This document shows, one piece after another, positions 17,952 through 26,756 of a stretch of 64,000 nucleotides of DNA. Each line of letters begins with the position of its first letter. Within the stretch, counting starts at the first letter, position 1. A model generated the notes under the pieces. The model worked only from the letters and a program-made list of their open reading frames with translations, was not told the origin of the DNA and made no database searches. The stretch is from Marispirochaeta aestuarii (GTDB taxonomy: Bacteria > Spirochaetota > Spirochaetia > JC444 > Marispirochaetaceae): assembly GCF_002087085.1 (NCBI RefSeq), contig NZ_MWQY01000021.1, positions 1 through 64,000 of the forward strand, written 5' to 3'. The position numbers and the translations under genes are program-made.

Positions 17952-18791
17952 TTAACTCTTGATCCGAGATGATTCATCTCGCTCCCATTTCTTTCTTCCA
18001 GTAAATTGATTCATCTTACCCTTAAATTTGGCAACGAGTGAAACATAAATGTAAATAAGTGAATCTTTTATTGAAACTTTTTGTTCAATCATTCGTTTTA
18101 AACTTAATGTCGGTGAAGTGGTCTCATTGTTAAATAGTTTAGGGTATTTTTTTCGTAATTCATAAGTTCCACCATGTGATCTGCTTTTTATTTTTATAAG
18201 ATTAGCAAGATCCCTTGGGGTAGTAACAACTACGCTGCTCGATTTCACTGTAACCCTTTCTGAAGGGTGGAAGTGCAGCCGAACAAAGCCGTCATCTGCT
18301 ATTATATCTGGAAATTCTTCAAACCGTCTGCGTCCCTCTTCAGATAAACCATAAGCACCGGCGATTCTCCCGGATTCAAAATAGGGCATCCGTCTCCAGA
18401 CCCTATAATATGCTTTAACTGCTGAACTGGCCGTTGAATCGTCAAAAATAAACTCTGGTGCTGCTGCTAAAACACCGACCTTCTCAAGTTCATCGGCAAC
18501 TTTTTTAAGGTCTGCAAAGGTAAAAATGATGTCAGAATCTACATAAAAACGAGGAAAGCTTGAAACAAGTTTATCCCCGATATTAAGTGATTGTACCTTT
18601 GATGGAATATCTGATTCTATTACCGTTATTGGTCCCGGTATGCTTCTTGCGACTTCAGCCGTTTTATCAGAACAACCATTGCAAACAACAACGACTTCCA
18701 TTTGATCAGGAGGAGCACCTTTTGTAATAGCCCTTAAAGATCGAGCAATAAATTTCTCCTCATTGTGAGCAGGCATCACAACAGATATCAT
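17952..18791 (-). CDS. GT2-family glycosyltransferase
   Basis: The 279-residue GT-A enzyme begins ISVVMPAHNEEKFIARSL, with VVVCNGCSDKTAEVA and a metal site of form DSD (RFYVDSDIIF, about residue 85). It resembles glycosyltransferases that extend lipid-linked oligosaccharides. No membrane segment is seen. It lies 18 bases downstream of the next GT2 gene's region and directly upstream of the PssD/PssE pair on the same strand. Confidence 0.85.
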   Translation of the reverse strand: MISVVMPAHNEEKFIARSLRAITKGAPPDQMEVVVVCNGCSDKTAEVARSIPGPITVIESDIPSKVQSLNIGDKLVSSFPRFYVDSDIIFTFADLKKVADELEKVGVLAAAPEFIFDDSTASSAVKAYYRVWRRMPYFESGRIAGAYGLSEEGRRRFEEFPDIIADDGFVRLHFHPSERVTVKSSSVVVTTPRDLANLIKIKSRSHGGTYELRKKYPKLFNNETTSPTLSLKRMIEQKVSIKDSLIYIYVSLVAKFKGKMNQFTGRKKWERDESSRIKS

Positions 18792-18792
18792 T

Positions 18793-19719
18793 CTAAACAG
18801 TCTCCCATTCGCTTCGCCTATACCATACTTTTTTCCAGGAATGAAATGATGGAGAATTATTTTTTTTGACCATAGAAATAAAAAACAAGACTGTCATCCG
18901 TGAAAAAGTCCACATTTCCAGCATCAAGATTGCATATTTTCTCTTAATCCCTTTCCAGTGTTTCCGGAAAAGCTGAACCTTAGCTGTTAGTAATCTGATC
19001 ATCTTATCCTCTTTAACTACTTCTGACGCACCCCCAAAATGGATAATTTTAGCGTCAGGGACAATAATACAAAACCTATTAATAGCCGCCGACCGCAGAC
19101 AAAGGTCGGCATCTTCTCCATACATATAAAACCGTGTATCAAAGCCTTCTAGACGATTCCATAAATCTCTATGGATCAGCAAAAAGCACCCGGTAACAAT
19201 GTCTACCCTGCGTGGTCTTTTCCAGTCCCACCACGATAGAGATTCCGGATTAAAGAAGCGTGACTTTCTGAATATAGAACTCAGGCCCGAAGCTGTAGAG
19301 AACAAACTCCATACGGTTGCCATATTCCAACCCGCAGTAGGATTACGGCTCATATCTCCAAAGAAGGTAGATCCACCATATATTCCGTATTCGGTATTTT
19401 TATCAGCAAAGTTCACAAGCTTATCGATAGCACCATCAAGAACCAAAGTGTCAGGATTCAATAATAAAATATAACGACCTTCAGCTTCTTCCGCTGCAAT
19501 GTTGTTGGCCGCGGCGAATCCCTTGTTACTGTAGAGACGGATTAATCGTACGCTGGGAAAACTTTTTTCTATCATATCAGCCGAATCATCGGTGGAATTA
19601 TTGTCTATTACCAGTATTTCAAAGTTAACCTGTTTCGTCTGCTCATAGACAGACGCAATGGCAGCACAGGTAAGCTCTGCAGTGTTGTAACTAACTATAA
19701 TTACAGAAACATCAATCAT
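18793..19719 (-). CDS. GT2-family glycosyltransferase (rhamnosyltransferase-like)
   Basis: From ATG 19719 the product begins IDVSVIIVSYNTAELTCAAI, followed by EILVIDNNSTDDSADMI and GRYILLLNPDTLVLDGAID, the GT2 subgroup of WbbL-like rhamnosyltransferases. It continues with the GCFLLIHRDLWNRLEGFDTRFYMYGEDADLCLR region containing the catalytic-base ED. It has about 308 residues. The start overlaps the stop of the outer-membrane barrel gene (AATGATTGA). The open frame to 19779 is an upstream extension without support. Confidence 0.85.
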   Translation of the reverse strand: MIDVSVIIVSYNTAELTCAAIASVYEQTKQVNFEILVIDNNSTDDSADMIEKSFPSVRLIRLYSNKGFAAANNIAAEEAEGRYILLLNPDTLVLDGAIDKLVNFADKNTEYGIYGGSTFFGDMSRNPTAGWNMATVWSLFSTASGLSSIFRKSRFFNPESLSWWDWKRPRRVDIVTGCFLLIHRDLWNRLEGFDTRFYMYGEDADLCLRSAAINRFCIIVPDAKIIHFGGASEVVKEDKMIRLLTAKVQLFRKHWKGIKRKYAILMLEMWTFSRMTVLFFISMVKKNNSPSFHSWKKVWYRRSEWETV

Positions 19720-20350
19720 TGTCTTCTTCAATTTCTCCGTTTGAGATAGCTTGTTTAAACAGATAAACAGTGACACCAATGGAAGCCTGATTTCCTAAAT
19801 CGCTAATATCTGTTCCGATTCTGTAATTAAAAGAAGTATCTCCGTCGCTGCTGCTCCGGCTAAATGCAAAACCCATACCATATTCAGCAAAAAGAGACAA
19901 AAAATCAAAAACATAAATCTCCGCACCTAACAATGCAGTTATACCGGCTGTATAAGATGTAGTTTCACTGCTGCTTAAATCATCTTCACCATCGAATTCG
20001 TACCCTAATATCAGTGAACCTCCCCAATAGGGAGATACCCTGCCGGTAAAAAAAGGTCGTTCATAGGTGCCACCCAATCCCATTTCAAAAATATTGTCGC
20101 TGCTCTCATAGTCCACATTGACTGAAGCACGTATGGCATAATCATCGGCTTTTAACTTGATGCCGACTCCGGACTGATAGTCTCCCAGGCTCAGCAGGAT
20201 ATCGCTGGTGGTAAATATCAGGCCAGGTGTATACCGACCAAAGATTAGCCCATCGGGCTCTTTGTCTGATGTATCACTTGATTCCTGTGCGTTCACAATA
20301 GCGATATTTACAAACAGGAAAAATAGAACAAATAGAAAACTCTTTTTCAT
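19712..20350 (-). CDS. Outer-membrane beta-barrel protein
   Basis: The 212-residue protein has a signal peptide (KKSFLFVLFFLFVNIAIVNAQ) and alternating strands rich in Gly, Tyr and Ser (SLGDYQSGVGIKLKADD, GVTVYLF near the end) as in small outer-membrane barrels. It is preceded by an FN3-type lipoprotein gene on the same strand. It could be a porin or a surface-glycan export or assembly accessory. No specific family was recognised. Confidence 0.65.
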   Translation of the reverse strand: MKKSFLFVLFFLFVNIAIVNAQESSDTSDKEPDGLIFGRYTPGLIFTTSDILLSLGDYQSGVGIKLKADDYAIRASVNVDYESSDNIFEMGLGGTYERPFFTGRVSPYWGGSLILGYEFDGEDDLSSSETTSYTAGITALLGAEIYVFDFLSLFAEYGMGFAFSRSSSDGDTSFNYRIGTDISDLGNQASIGVTVYLFKQAISNGEIEEDND

Positions 20351-20379
20351 ATTACACCTTTTAAAACGACAGTATGTAA

Positions 20380-20841
20380 TTATTCTTTTGGCTGAGTGAG
20401 CACCAAATACCAGCCACCGGCAGGTTTAGCAGAAAAATCGGTAGAGGAGTGTATATCCAATTCCCGACCGTTGTTGAGAACTTCAGAAACTCCCAGTTCA
20501 TAGGTTCCATATCCACCAAGTTCCACGGCTGAGAGTGTTATACAAAGCTTGAAACCTGAAGTCGACTTAATATAATTCCATTTTTCTTGATCAGGATTTC
20601 GATAGTAAATATTGAAATGCTCAATTGAAGATGGCAAATCAGGTATTCGGGGTTCTTCAGCTTCCCAGGCCAGCATAAAGGAGTCCCGTTCTAAATGGAC
20701 AGGTAGGGCACCCATCTCTCCAAAGAAATCTTCCAGGGGTAGTTTACAGCCGGAAAGGTATATAAGGGCAAAGAAAAATAGTAAATACCGCAGCAGGCCG
20801 TCTGGAAAATTGTAAAAACCGCCAGGTTTGCATGACTTCAT
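20380..20841 (-). CDS. Single-FN3-like lipoprotein, paralogue of the 38.9 kb lipoprotein
   Basis: The 153-residue product has a hydrophobic segment ending in a lipobox (IYLSGC) and one beta-sandwich domain that resembles fibronectin type III (DSFMLAWEAEE, FNIYYRNPDQEKWNYI, YELGVSEV, GGWYLVLTQ). The same order of motifs occurs in the lipoprotein at 38875-39303 (DSFTLAWNPSE, YNVYYRPHETETWLFL, YEFAVSSY, TGWYLVWNQ), so the two are paralogues. It lies upstream of the barrel gene. ATG at 20841 is chosen over a GTG two codons earlier. Confidence 0.75.
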   Translation of the reverse strand: MKSCKPGGFYNFPDGLLRYLLFFFALIYLSGCKLPLEDFFGEMGALPVHLERDSFMLAWEAEEPRIPDLPSSIEHFNIYYRNPDQEKWNYIKSTSGFKLCITLSAVELGGYGTYELGVSEVLNNGRELDIHSSTDFSAKPAGGWYLVLTQPKE

Positions 20842-21038
20842 CTCCACCTACCACTCTGTTCGCAATACTTGGTTGCCGTATACGTCAAACTAATAAAAAC
20901 TCCCTTAATAAGCTTATCTCCTTAATTCCTTAAGATCCAACTTATCAGGTAACTCAAAAGACTATCCTGCTTTTATGTCATGATTATGGCAGATTGACAG
21001 CAATACACCTGCTGAGTATTGTCAGTTAGGGGGCCAGC

Positions 21039-22250
21039 ATGGTGTATGAATACAGCTCCAACGAAGAAAAGCTGATTATAGCTCTTCTTAATAGAAACAA
21101 TGTCTCTGCTCTCGACATTGCCGAAAACACAACCCTGAATACACGAAAACTGGTATCCATGGCTGACCGGCACATGGTTTTCCCCCTCATTCTTGATCGC
21201 CTTTTCCACCTTCCTCTTCAGAATATCCCCGCTGATGAACTCTTCCCGAAGGGCAGAAGAATCATAATCGCTGCTGCTGCAGTCAATATGAAACTCCGCA
21301 GTGAACTTTCTCGTACTACTCGTATTCTGGGAAAAGAAGGGATCAGCTTTCTTCTGATAAAGGGTTTCGCCGTCGACAAGAATCCGCTTCGTAAAACCAA
21401 CGATATTGATATTCTCATTCACAGGGAAGATCTCCACAGGACTGTAGCCCTTCTCGAAAAAGCCGGCTATAACTATACCGGAAGCGGGGTTATGTCAGCA
21501 AAAGAAATACAAAACCCCTTCGGCACCCTTGACTGGAACAACCAGTTTCAGTTCGAAACTCCCTCCGGTGGAGTCAGCCTCGAAGTGCACACAAATCTTT
21601 TTGAAAGGGACAGAATACGCCTCGAAAAACTCGACAAGTTTCTGGATAATGTGGATCTCTTCTGGAAAGAAAGCCGTTTTGACGAAGAACTCGGATGCAG
21701 TATCCCCTCCACGGAAGCCACACTGGCGCTCTTATGCGTCCATTCGTCAACAAAGAGATCCCCGGCACACAATACCTATATAGCACGGCACGCCTACGAC
21801 ATACTGCAAACCCTCAAGTGTGGTGTAGACCAGAGCCGTTTCATCTCGCTGTGCACTTCCTGGGGTCTGGAATACTACGCCTATACTGCTTTATACCTGA
21901 CATCCTTGTGTCTGAATACTGACGCTCCCCTGAATGCAGCAGCACCACTTGAAGATTTACTTTCAAAAAGATGTAAACGTCTCGCGGATATACACCTGAA
22001 ATGCTTTCGCGGCCTTGGGCATGCGTCTTTTTTCTATCGGATGCTTTTTGCTCTTCTTATGCCGATGGCTATTGGCGGAAACCTTCGCAAAATTCTCAGG
22101 CACTATCGTCTTATTGTTTTTCCGCCTCTATGGCAGCAGGAAAACCTCTTTGGCGTAAGGCGTGACTCGGCGGCTATATACCTGACGTATCTGTACGGAC
22201 CCTTTGTACGCGCCTTTGTTATTATGAAGCGCTGGTTATCAGATGGCTGA
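21039..22250 (+). CDS. Nucleotidyltransferase-like protein of lasso-peptide type (NTP_transf_5)
   Basis: This 403-residue protein has the NTP_transf_5 signature ISFLLIKGFAVDK then TNDIDILIHRED, which supplies the paired aspartates of the nucleotidyltransferase fold (residues about 110-135). The rest is helical. Family members are encoded in many lasso-peptide clusters together with an HPr-kinase-like kinase. In the pseudomycoidin system such a protein is tied to glycosylation of the phosphorylated C-terminal serine. Here it converges on the lasso operon, with only 25 bases between its stop and that of the subtilase gene. A GGGGG ribosome site precedes the ATG. A tailoring role is inferred from the context. 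Confidence 0.8.
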   Translation: MVYEYSSNEEKLIIALLNRNNVSALDIAENTTLNTRKLVSMADRHMVFPLILDRLFHLPLQNIPADELFPKGRRIIIAAAAVNMKLRSELSRTTRILGKEGISFLLIKGFAVDKNPLRKTNDIDILIHREDLHRTVALLEKAGYNYTGSGVMSAKEIQNPFGTLDWNNQFQFETPSGGVSLEVHTNLFERDRIRLEKLDKFLDNVDLFWKESRFDEELGCSIPSTEATLALLCVHSSTKRSPAHNTYIARHAYDILQTLKCGVDQSRFISLCTSWGLEYYAYTALYLTSLCLNTDAPLNAAAPLEDLLSKRCKRLADIHLKCFRGLGHASFFYRMLFALLMPMAIGGNLRKILRHYRLIVFPPLWQQENLFGVRRDSAAIYLTYLYGPFVRAFVIMKRWLSDG

Positions 22251-22275
22251 TAAAAATCTTTTCCTCATCAAGCGT

Positions 22276-23727
22276 TTATAAATCTCTGCGCACTATAACG
22301 TAGTACACTCCTCCCTGAAGTTTAACATCAAAGCTTATACTTTCACTCCCAGGTAAAGGGGCTCCTACAGAGACAAGGCGCCCAGCAATATTATAAAGAT
22401 ACATTCCTATACCGGCCTCGTTTTCCGGAATCTCCAAAGAGATTTCCATAACTCCTGCATCCGCGTGTATTTGCCAGCAATGAGAAAAACTCCCCTCCTC
22501 TATCCTGCGGGCAGCGAAACCAGTAATGTTTTCATAGAGATTTATTCCGAAGGACAGTGCCGCCACAGGGTCGATGAGACCCTTTCCGTAGTACGGGTCC
22601 GTGTAAGGTTCTCCGAGGTCCACAGCGGTATTCTCCATAGCAGCTCGGATCTCAGCAGGAGAAAGCGAAGGTTGAGCAGACTTCAGTAGCGCTGCGAGGG
22701 CAGAAACATGGGGTGCTGCCTGCGAGGTACCCGCAAGGTACCAGAAATCTTCATTCCCGTATTGAACTGCCGGTAAAGGTACATAAATTACTGTATGCTG
22801 CAGGATCGCATCCCGCAGTCCGTCACCTACTACATTTGCCGTTGAGCCGCCTCCGGGTGCCACGACATCCAGTTCAGGACCGTAATTGGAATATTCCGTC
22901 CGGTTGCCTGCGAAATCAACTGCACCGACGGCTACAACTTCCTCAAACGCTGCAGGATACCGGACACTATCGTTGTTGTTGCCCGCTGCAGCTACAATAG
23001 TGACGCCCATGGAAACGGCGTTCTGAATGGCCGTATGAAGACCTTCCATGCCCTCCGGAGTTACAGCTTCGGGGTCCCCAATGCTGAGATTAATAATATC
23101 GGCGCCGTTGGAAGCAGCCCAATCAATCCCTTGAGCAATAAGGTCGCTGCTGCTCATCATATCGTTTTGAATGACCTTGACCGGCATTAAACTCACCCCG
23201 AAGGCCATCCCGGCAGTACCAAAGGCATTGTTCGTCGCCTGTGCTATTGTGCCAGCAACGTGGGTACCGTGTCCGATAGAATCCGAAGTGTCACCGTTGT
23301 TGTCAACGATGTTTCTTCCAGTAACAAAATTTACCCCGTTAAAATCCGGGAGTTCTTGATTTATACCCGTATCAAGAACAGCAACCACAACGCTGGGGTC
23401 TCCTGTTACAGAAGCCCAGACTGCCGGCATTTCGAGATGCTGCAGGTTCCACTGCTCATTATACAGTGTATCGTCGGGAGTAGAATCAATATCCGGGTTG
23501 TATACCGGGCCGTTATAAGGATCAAAATCAACCCCAGGACTATCTGAAACAGGAACAAAATTGTCTAGGAATTTCGAAAACCAGGTACCCGACAGTGTAT
23601 ATGAGGATGTGTCTGTTAGAACATCCGACTCAATTTTATCCGAATCAAGGCTGCAGGAAATAAAGTAAAAAAACTCAATAAAAAAAAAGAGGTATGTAAT
23701 TACAGTTGAATACCTGGTATTAATCAC
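22276..23727 (-). CDS. Lipoprotein subtilase (S8 peptidase) at the end of the lasso operon
   Basis: The 483-residue protein begins with a hydrophobic segment and a lipobox-like FISC, so it should be anchored outside the cytoplasmic membrane. The subtilisin triad is complete: Asp in VVAVLDTGIN (about residue 117), His in GHGTHVAGTIA (about 155) and Ser in LAGTSQAAPHVS (about 333). A beta-rich C-terminal domain of some 80 residues follows. GTG at 23727 overlaps the stop of the exporter gene (GTGA), so it is translated with it. S8 enzymes are not core lasso enzymes. It could trim exported peptide, act in immunity, or be unrelated. It is not the S9-type lasso isopeptidase. Confidence 0.85.
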   Translation of the reverse strand: MINTRYSTVITYLFFFIEFFYFISCSLDSDKIESDVLTDTSSYTLSGTWFSKFLDNFVPVSDSPGVDFDPYNGPVYNPDIDSTPDDTLYNEQWNLQHLEMPAVWASVTGDPSVVVAVLDTGINQELPDFNGVNFVTGRNIVDNNGDTSDSIGHGTHVAGTIAQATNNAFGTAGMAFGVSLMPVKVIQNDMMSSSDLIAQGIDWAASNGADIINLSIGDPEAVTPEGMEGLHTAIQNAVSMGVTIVAAAGNNNDSVRYPAAFEEVVAVGAVDFAGNRTEYSNYGPELDVVAPGGGSTANVVGDGLRDAILQHTVIYVPLPAVQYGNEDFWYLAGTSQAAPHVSALAALLKSAQPSLSPAEIRAAMENTAVDLGEPYTDPYYGKGLIDPVAALSFGINLYENITGFAARRIEEGSFSHCWQIHADAGVMEISLEIPENEAGIGMYLYNIAGRLVSVGAPLPGSESISFDVKLQGGVYYVIVRRDL

Positions 23728-25562
23728 ACGACTTCTCTTTCCTGATAATTCCTCGCCTGAGTTTCGAATAGTTCAGCATAGATACCACCCTCAGAGAGGA
23801 GCTCTTCGTGAGTACCACTCTCAACTATGCGACCCGAGTTAAGCACAAAGATTCTGTCTGCCATCCTCACCGTGGACATTCTGTGACTGATAAGAAGAGC
23901 TGTCCGGCCATCGAGAATATCCCTGAAACCGCTGAACAGTTCGAATTCCGCTCGGGGATCCATTGAACTGGTTGGTTCGTCAAGAACAACCACAGGGGCA
24001 TCGCGGAAGAATGCTCGTGCAAGAGCTATTTTCTGCCATTGTCCGATACTGAGTTCACTTCCCTTATCAAAGAAACGACCAAGAACTTCATTATAGCCTT
24101 CGGCAAGCTTCTCTATTTCTTCGTGGATGCCAGCTTTCCTGGCGGCATTTTCGATATCAGGCGAAATCTCAGAATAATCCACGTTACCAAACCAGATATT
24201 ATCCCGCACCGTCAAATTGTAATGGGCGTAATCCTGGAAGATAACTCCAAGCTTTTTTCTCAACTCCTCAGGTTCCATTCCCCGGATATTTGTTCCGTCC
24301 AGGAACACACTGCCCTTATCCGGGTCGTAGAGACGGCAGAGGAGTTTTACCAGTGTTGTTTTACCTGCTCCATTCAAACCCACAAGCGCGGCAACCTCAC
24401 CATGATGGAGACGAAGGTTTACACCGCGCAGGATCTCCTTGTCCGTTCCGGGATAAGTAAACCAGAGATTTTCGAAAGCAATGGCCGCATGTTGATCTTC
24501 AACCTGCTTGGTATGCAGGATGTTTTTTTCAGCAGCGATCCGGGATTTGATGTCAAGAAACTCGTAGAGGTTTGTAAGAAACAGATTGTTCTCGTAGAGC
24601 TTCGCTGCGTTTTCCAGTACCGCCTGAAGAAAGGACTGCCCCCTTTGAAAGGCCTGGTAAAACATGACAAAGGCCCCCAGGGAGATTCTACCCACCAACG
24701 CATCCCGGGCAACCCAGAAGTATGCACCAAACACGAGGACTGTGGAAAACACGTGAGATGCGGCCCCGTATTTGGCAGTTCTGAGATCCAGAGCAAGACG
24801 AATCTTTCGCAGCTCTTTCCTCAAAGCCTGAAAACGCCTGATAAACGTAGGACCAAGGCCGAACATCCTGATTTCTTTCGCGAATTCCCTTCCCACGAGC
24901 ATAAAGTGGTAATACGCAGCCCTGCGCTCCCGGGAGGTATACCTGCGCTCCAGTAGATACTCCCGTTCGGAAAATAGAATACGGATGAACAAAGGCGGTA
25001 ACATGGCGGCAACAAGCAGTAAAAGTACCTGGGGCTTGAAAGAAAAGAGAAGCCAGCCGACCCCGATCAGAGAAATACCGTTCCGAAACAGGGCAGCCAG
25101 GGAGTTTACAATGACCCCGGGCCTGTAAACCGCCTCTTCCTGGGCTCTGTGCAGGGTATCCTGATAGGCGGAGTTCTCGTAGTACTCAAGGTCTACAGCG
25201 GTCGCCTTCTTCTGGATCACATCGTGCATGTGATCTACAACCCGTCTGCTTTGCTCTTTGTTGACAACGAGGCCCAGGGTTCTGGAAATACCGGTCAGCA
25301 GTGCTGCCATGCCGACCGCTGTAAGTACAATAAGCACTTTTCCAGACATAGCTTCAGGACCGGCCGCAACCGTGCCTTCCGCAACAGTATCAACCAGGAC
25401 TTTCAGCAGATAGAGGGTCACAACAGGAAGCATACCCTGAATAAAGAGCAGCACAAGATTCGCAATGGTCCAGCCCCGAGAGCTTTTCCATACGAAACCA
25501 AATGCCCTCTTTACATTGAAAGTTGTAAGTACAACGTCCTTAAGCTTTTCCTGAATTTTCAT
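23724..25562 (-). CDS. ABC exporter with fused membrane and ATPase domains (lasso D-type)
   Basis: A half-size ABC exporter of 612 residues. It has six hydrophobic segments in the first 320 residues, then Walker A GLNGAGKTTLVKLL (about 388), signature LSIGQWQKIALARA (about 504) and Walker B VVVLDEPTSS (about 524), with the D-loop and H-loop (LLISHRMSTV). There is no C39 peptidase domain, which fits lasso systems where B2 removes the leader. It probably exports the mature peptide and gives self-protection. ATG 25562 lies in an ATGA overlap with the kinase gene. The frame to 25580 is an extension. Confidence 0.85.
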   Translation of the reverse strand: MKIQEKLKDVVLTTFNVKRAFGFVWKSSRGWTIANLVLLFIQGMLPVVTLYLLKVLVDTVAEGTVAAGPEAMSGKVLIVLTAVGMAALLTGISRTLGLVVNKEQSRRVVDHMHDVIQKKATAVDLEYYENSAYQDTLHRAQEEAVYRPGVIVNSLAALFRNGISLIGVGWLLFSFKPQVLLLLVAAMLPPLFIRILFSEREYLLERRYTSRERRAAYYHFMLVGREFAKEIRMFGLGPTFIRRFQALRKELRKIRLALDLRTAKYGAASHVFSTVLVFGAYFWVARDALVGRISLGAFVMFYQAFQRGQSFLQAVLENAAKLYENNLFLTNLYEFLDIKSRIAAEKNILHTKQVEDQHAAIAFENLWFTYPGTDKEILRGVNLRLHHGEVAALVGLNGAGKTTLVKLLCRLYDPDKGSVFLDGTNIRGMEPEELRKKLGVIFQDYAHYNLTVRDNIWFGNVDYSEISPDIENAARKAGIHEEIEKLAEGYNEVLGRFFDKGSELSIGQWQKIALARAFFRDAPVVVLDEPTSSMDPRAEFELFSGFRDILDGRTALLISHRMSTVRMADRIFVLNSGRIVESGTHEELLSEGGIYAELFETQARNYQEREVV

Positions 25563-26488
25563 GCTCCGTCTCCGAGGCATTCTTCTTTTTCCGACAGCAC
25601 ATAATCTACCCGGGCTGCGACTTCCTGGAGTACATCGAAGCGACGCGGACGGGCAAGACGAAAAACCCGTACTTTGGAGGCGAGATTAGCAATCTCCCTG
25701 AAATAGCGTTCCTGACCAAAAATGGGCAACAGTTGTCCATCGAAAAGGGCTCCGTACCAGTGGGGCAGGAGCGCGCGAACAGCTTTAAACCCCGATAACC
25801 TCTCAATCACAATTTCATCGGCTGTTTCGAGCACAAAAACCGCTTTCAGGAAGGCCTGTGTCGTGATAAAACGGTCGTTTACCGTGCGAGACATCTTTTT
25901 AAACCCGGGGAAAATCATGGAAAGCGTGTCATCTCCGTCTGTCAGAGCCTCGGCGGATTCTGTCCAGAGTTTTGAGCGGGGAAAACCAGGGGAAACCAAG
26001 GGATGTTCGTTATCGAAAGAAACCGCCGTTAGGTCGTCGCTTATCATTCCATACCCTGCATTGTACATGGCGGCGGCCATTGTCGATTTTCCCTCTCCTT
26101 TTACAGCCGCAAAGGCAACAGCAGCTCCTGTAAGGGGACACGCTACCCCTGCAGCGTGGAATACCGCCCATCCCCTTTGTATAAGAAGGACTCCAAGGAC
26201 AGGCCCTGTCAAAACCAGGCGTACAAGGGCTTCATCAACTCCATGCCGGGGAGATATTGTCACCTGCCTTCCTTCCTGTACAAGGAATGAACCAATAGCG
26301 TTCCAGTGCAGAAGAACTCCTCCATTGAAGGGAACCATGAGACGAACGTTCTCCCCCTCGGGACAACCGGGAGGAGGGGCAAGCTCTCTCGTCAGCATGA
26401 TCACATCCGGTTCTCCCTGGGTGGGAGAAAATTCCGGTATATGTATATCTGATCCGATGCGTAACCCGAATGCGGTGGAATAGTACAT
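25559..26488 (-). CDS. HPr-kinase-like tailoring kinase of the lasso cluster
   Basis: The 309-residue protein has the HPrK/P C-terminal fold without a normal N-terminal domain. A P-loop variant AVKGEGKSTMAAAM lies around residues 126-139, and GMISDDLTAV about 20 residues later supplies the paired aspartates. Homologues in paeninodin- and pseudomycoidin-type clusters phosphorylate the side chain of the precursor's C-terminal serine. Here the predicted precursor ends Val-Ser-Gly, so the serine is next to last, which is unusual for this kinase. ATG 26488 follows AAGAGGAACC. It lies just downstream of the precursor gene and overlaps the exporter gene by four bases. Confidence 0.85.
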   Translation of the reverse strand: MYYSTAFGLRIGSDIHIPEFSPTQGEPDVIMLTRELAPPPGCPEGENVRLMVPFNGGVLLHWNAIGSFLVQEGRQVTISPRHGVDEALVRLVLTGPVLGVLLIQRGWAVFHAAGVACPLTGAAVAFAAVKGEGKSTMAAAMYNAGYGMISDDLTAVSFDNEHPLVSPGFPRSKLWTESAEALTDGDDTLSMIFPGFKKMSRTVNDRFITTQAFLKAVFVLETADEIVIERLSGFKAVRALLPHWYGALFDGQLLPIFGQERYFREIANLASKVRVFRLARPRRFDVLQEVAARVDYVLSEKEECLGDGA

Positions 26489-26585
26489 GGTTCCTCTTGT
26501 CACTTTTTATACATGGCAGGCTGGCGGGAAGGGCTCACAGCCCCTAAAAAATGTAATGAAAAAGAACGATTAGAAAATAAGCGCG

Positions 26586-26606
26586 CCGGCTAATTGTATC
26601 AGCCGG
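26586..26606 (-). terminator. Stem-loop over the precursor stop codon (partial terminator or processing signal)
   Basis: On the minus strand CCGGCT, a nine-base loop GATACAATT and AGCCGG form a six-pair GC-rich stem that includes part of the TGA stop codon of the precursor gene. After CGCG it is followed by a T-rich stretch (CTTATTTTCT). This may slow or partly stop transcription after the precursor, or shield the 3' end of its message, as is common in RiPP operons that need far more precursor than enzyme. Confidence 0.45.
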
Positions 26607-26721
26607 ACACACCCCAGGAAAAGATCCAGAAGCTGTCTGAGTTTCCTCTCCAGCCTTCCCCACGGGTCAGTTCGGCGATATCACCGAGAATGACCAATTG
26701 GGGCGATTCATATTTTTTCAT
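26599..26721 (-). CDS. Lasso-peptide precursor (A), 40 residues
   Basis: The small gene between cyclase and kinase starts at ATG 26721 with GGAGG five bases upstream. It encodes a 20-residue leader, MKKYESPQLVILGDIAELTR, and a 20-residue core that begins GEGWRGNSDS and ends FWIFSWGVSG. The leader shows the canonical lasso spacing YxxPxLxxxGxxxxxT (Tyr4, Pro7, Leu9, Gly13, Thr19), with Thr at -2 from the cut. The core has Gly1 and only one acid at ring-closing distance, Asp9, so a nine-residue macrolactam is predicted. Trp12, Phe14 and Trp16 are candidate steric plugs. Leader length and family signature match RRE-dependent split-B systems. The core is tryptophan-rich and does not match a lasso peptide I know. 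Confidence 0.93.
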   Translation of the reverse strand: MKKYESPQLVILGDIAELTRGEGWRGNSDSFWIFSWGVSG

Positions 26722-26756
26722 AAATACCTCCGAAAAAAAGAACTTTTATAAATTTG

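Noticed and set aside
26516-26540. Right arm of the inverted repeat as a rho-independent terminator
   Set aside because: The partner arm is 234 bases away and no T-run follows on the minus strand, so an ordinary terminator does not fit.
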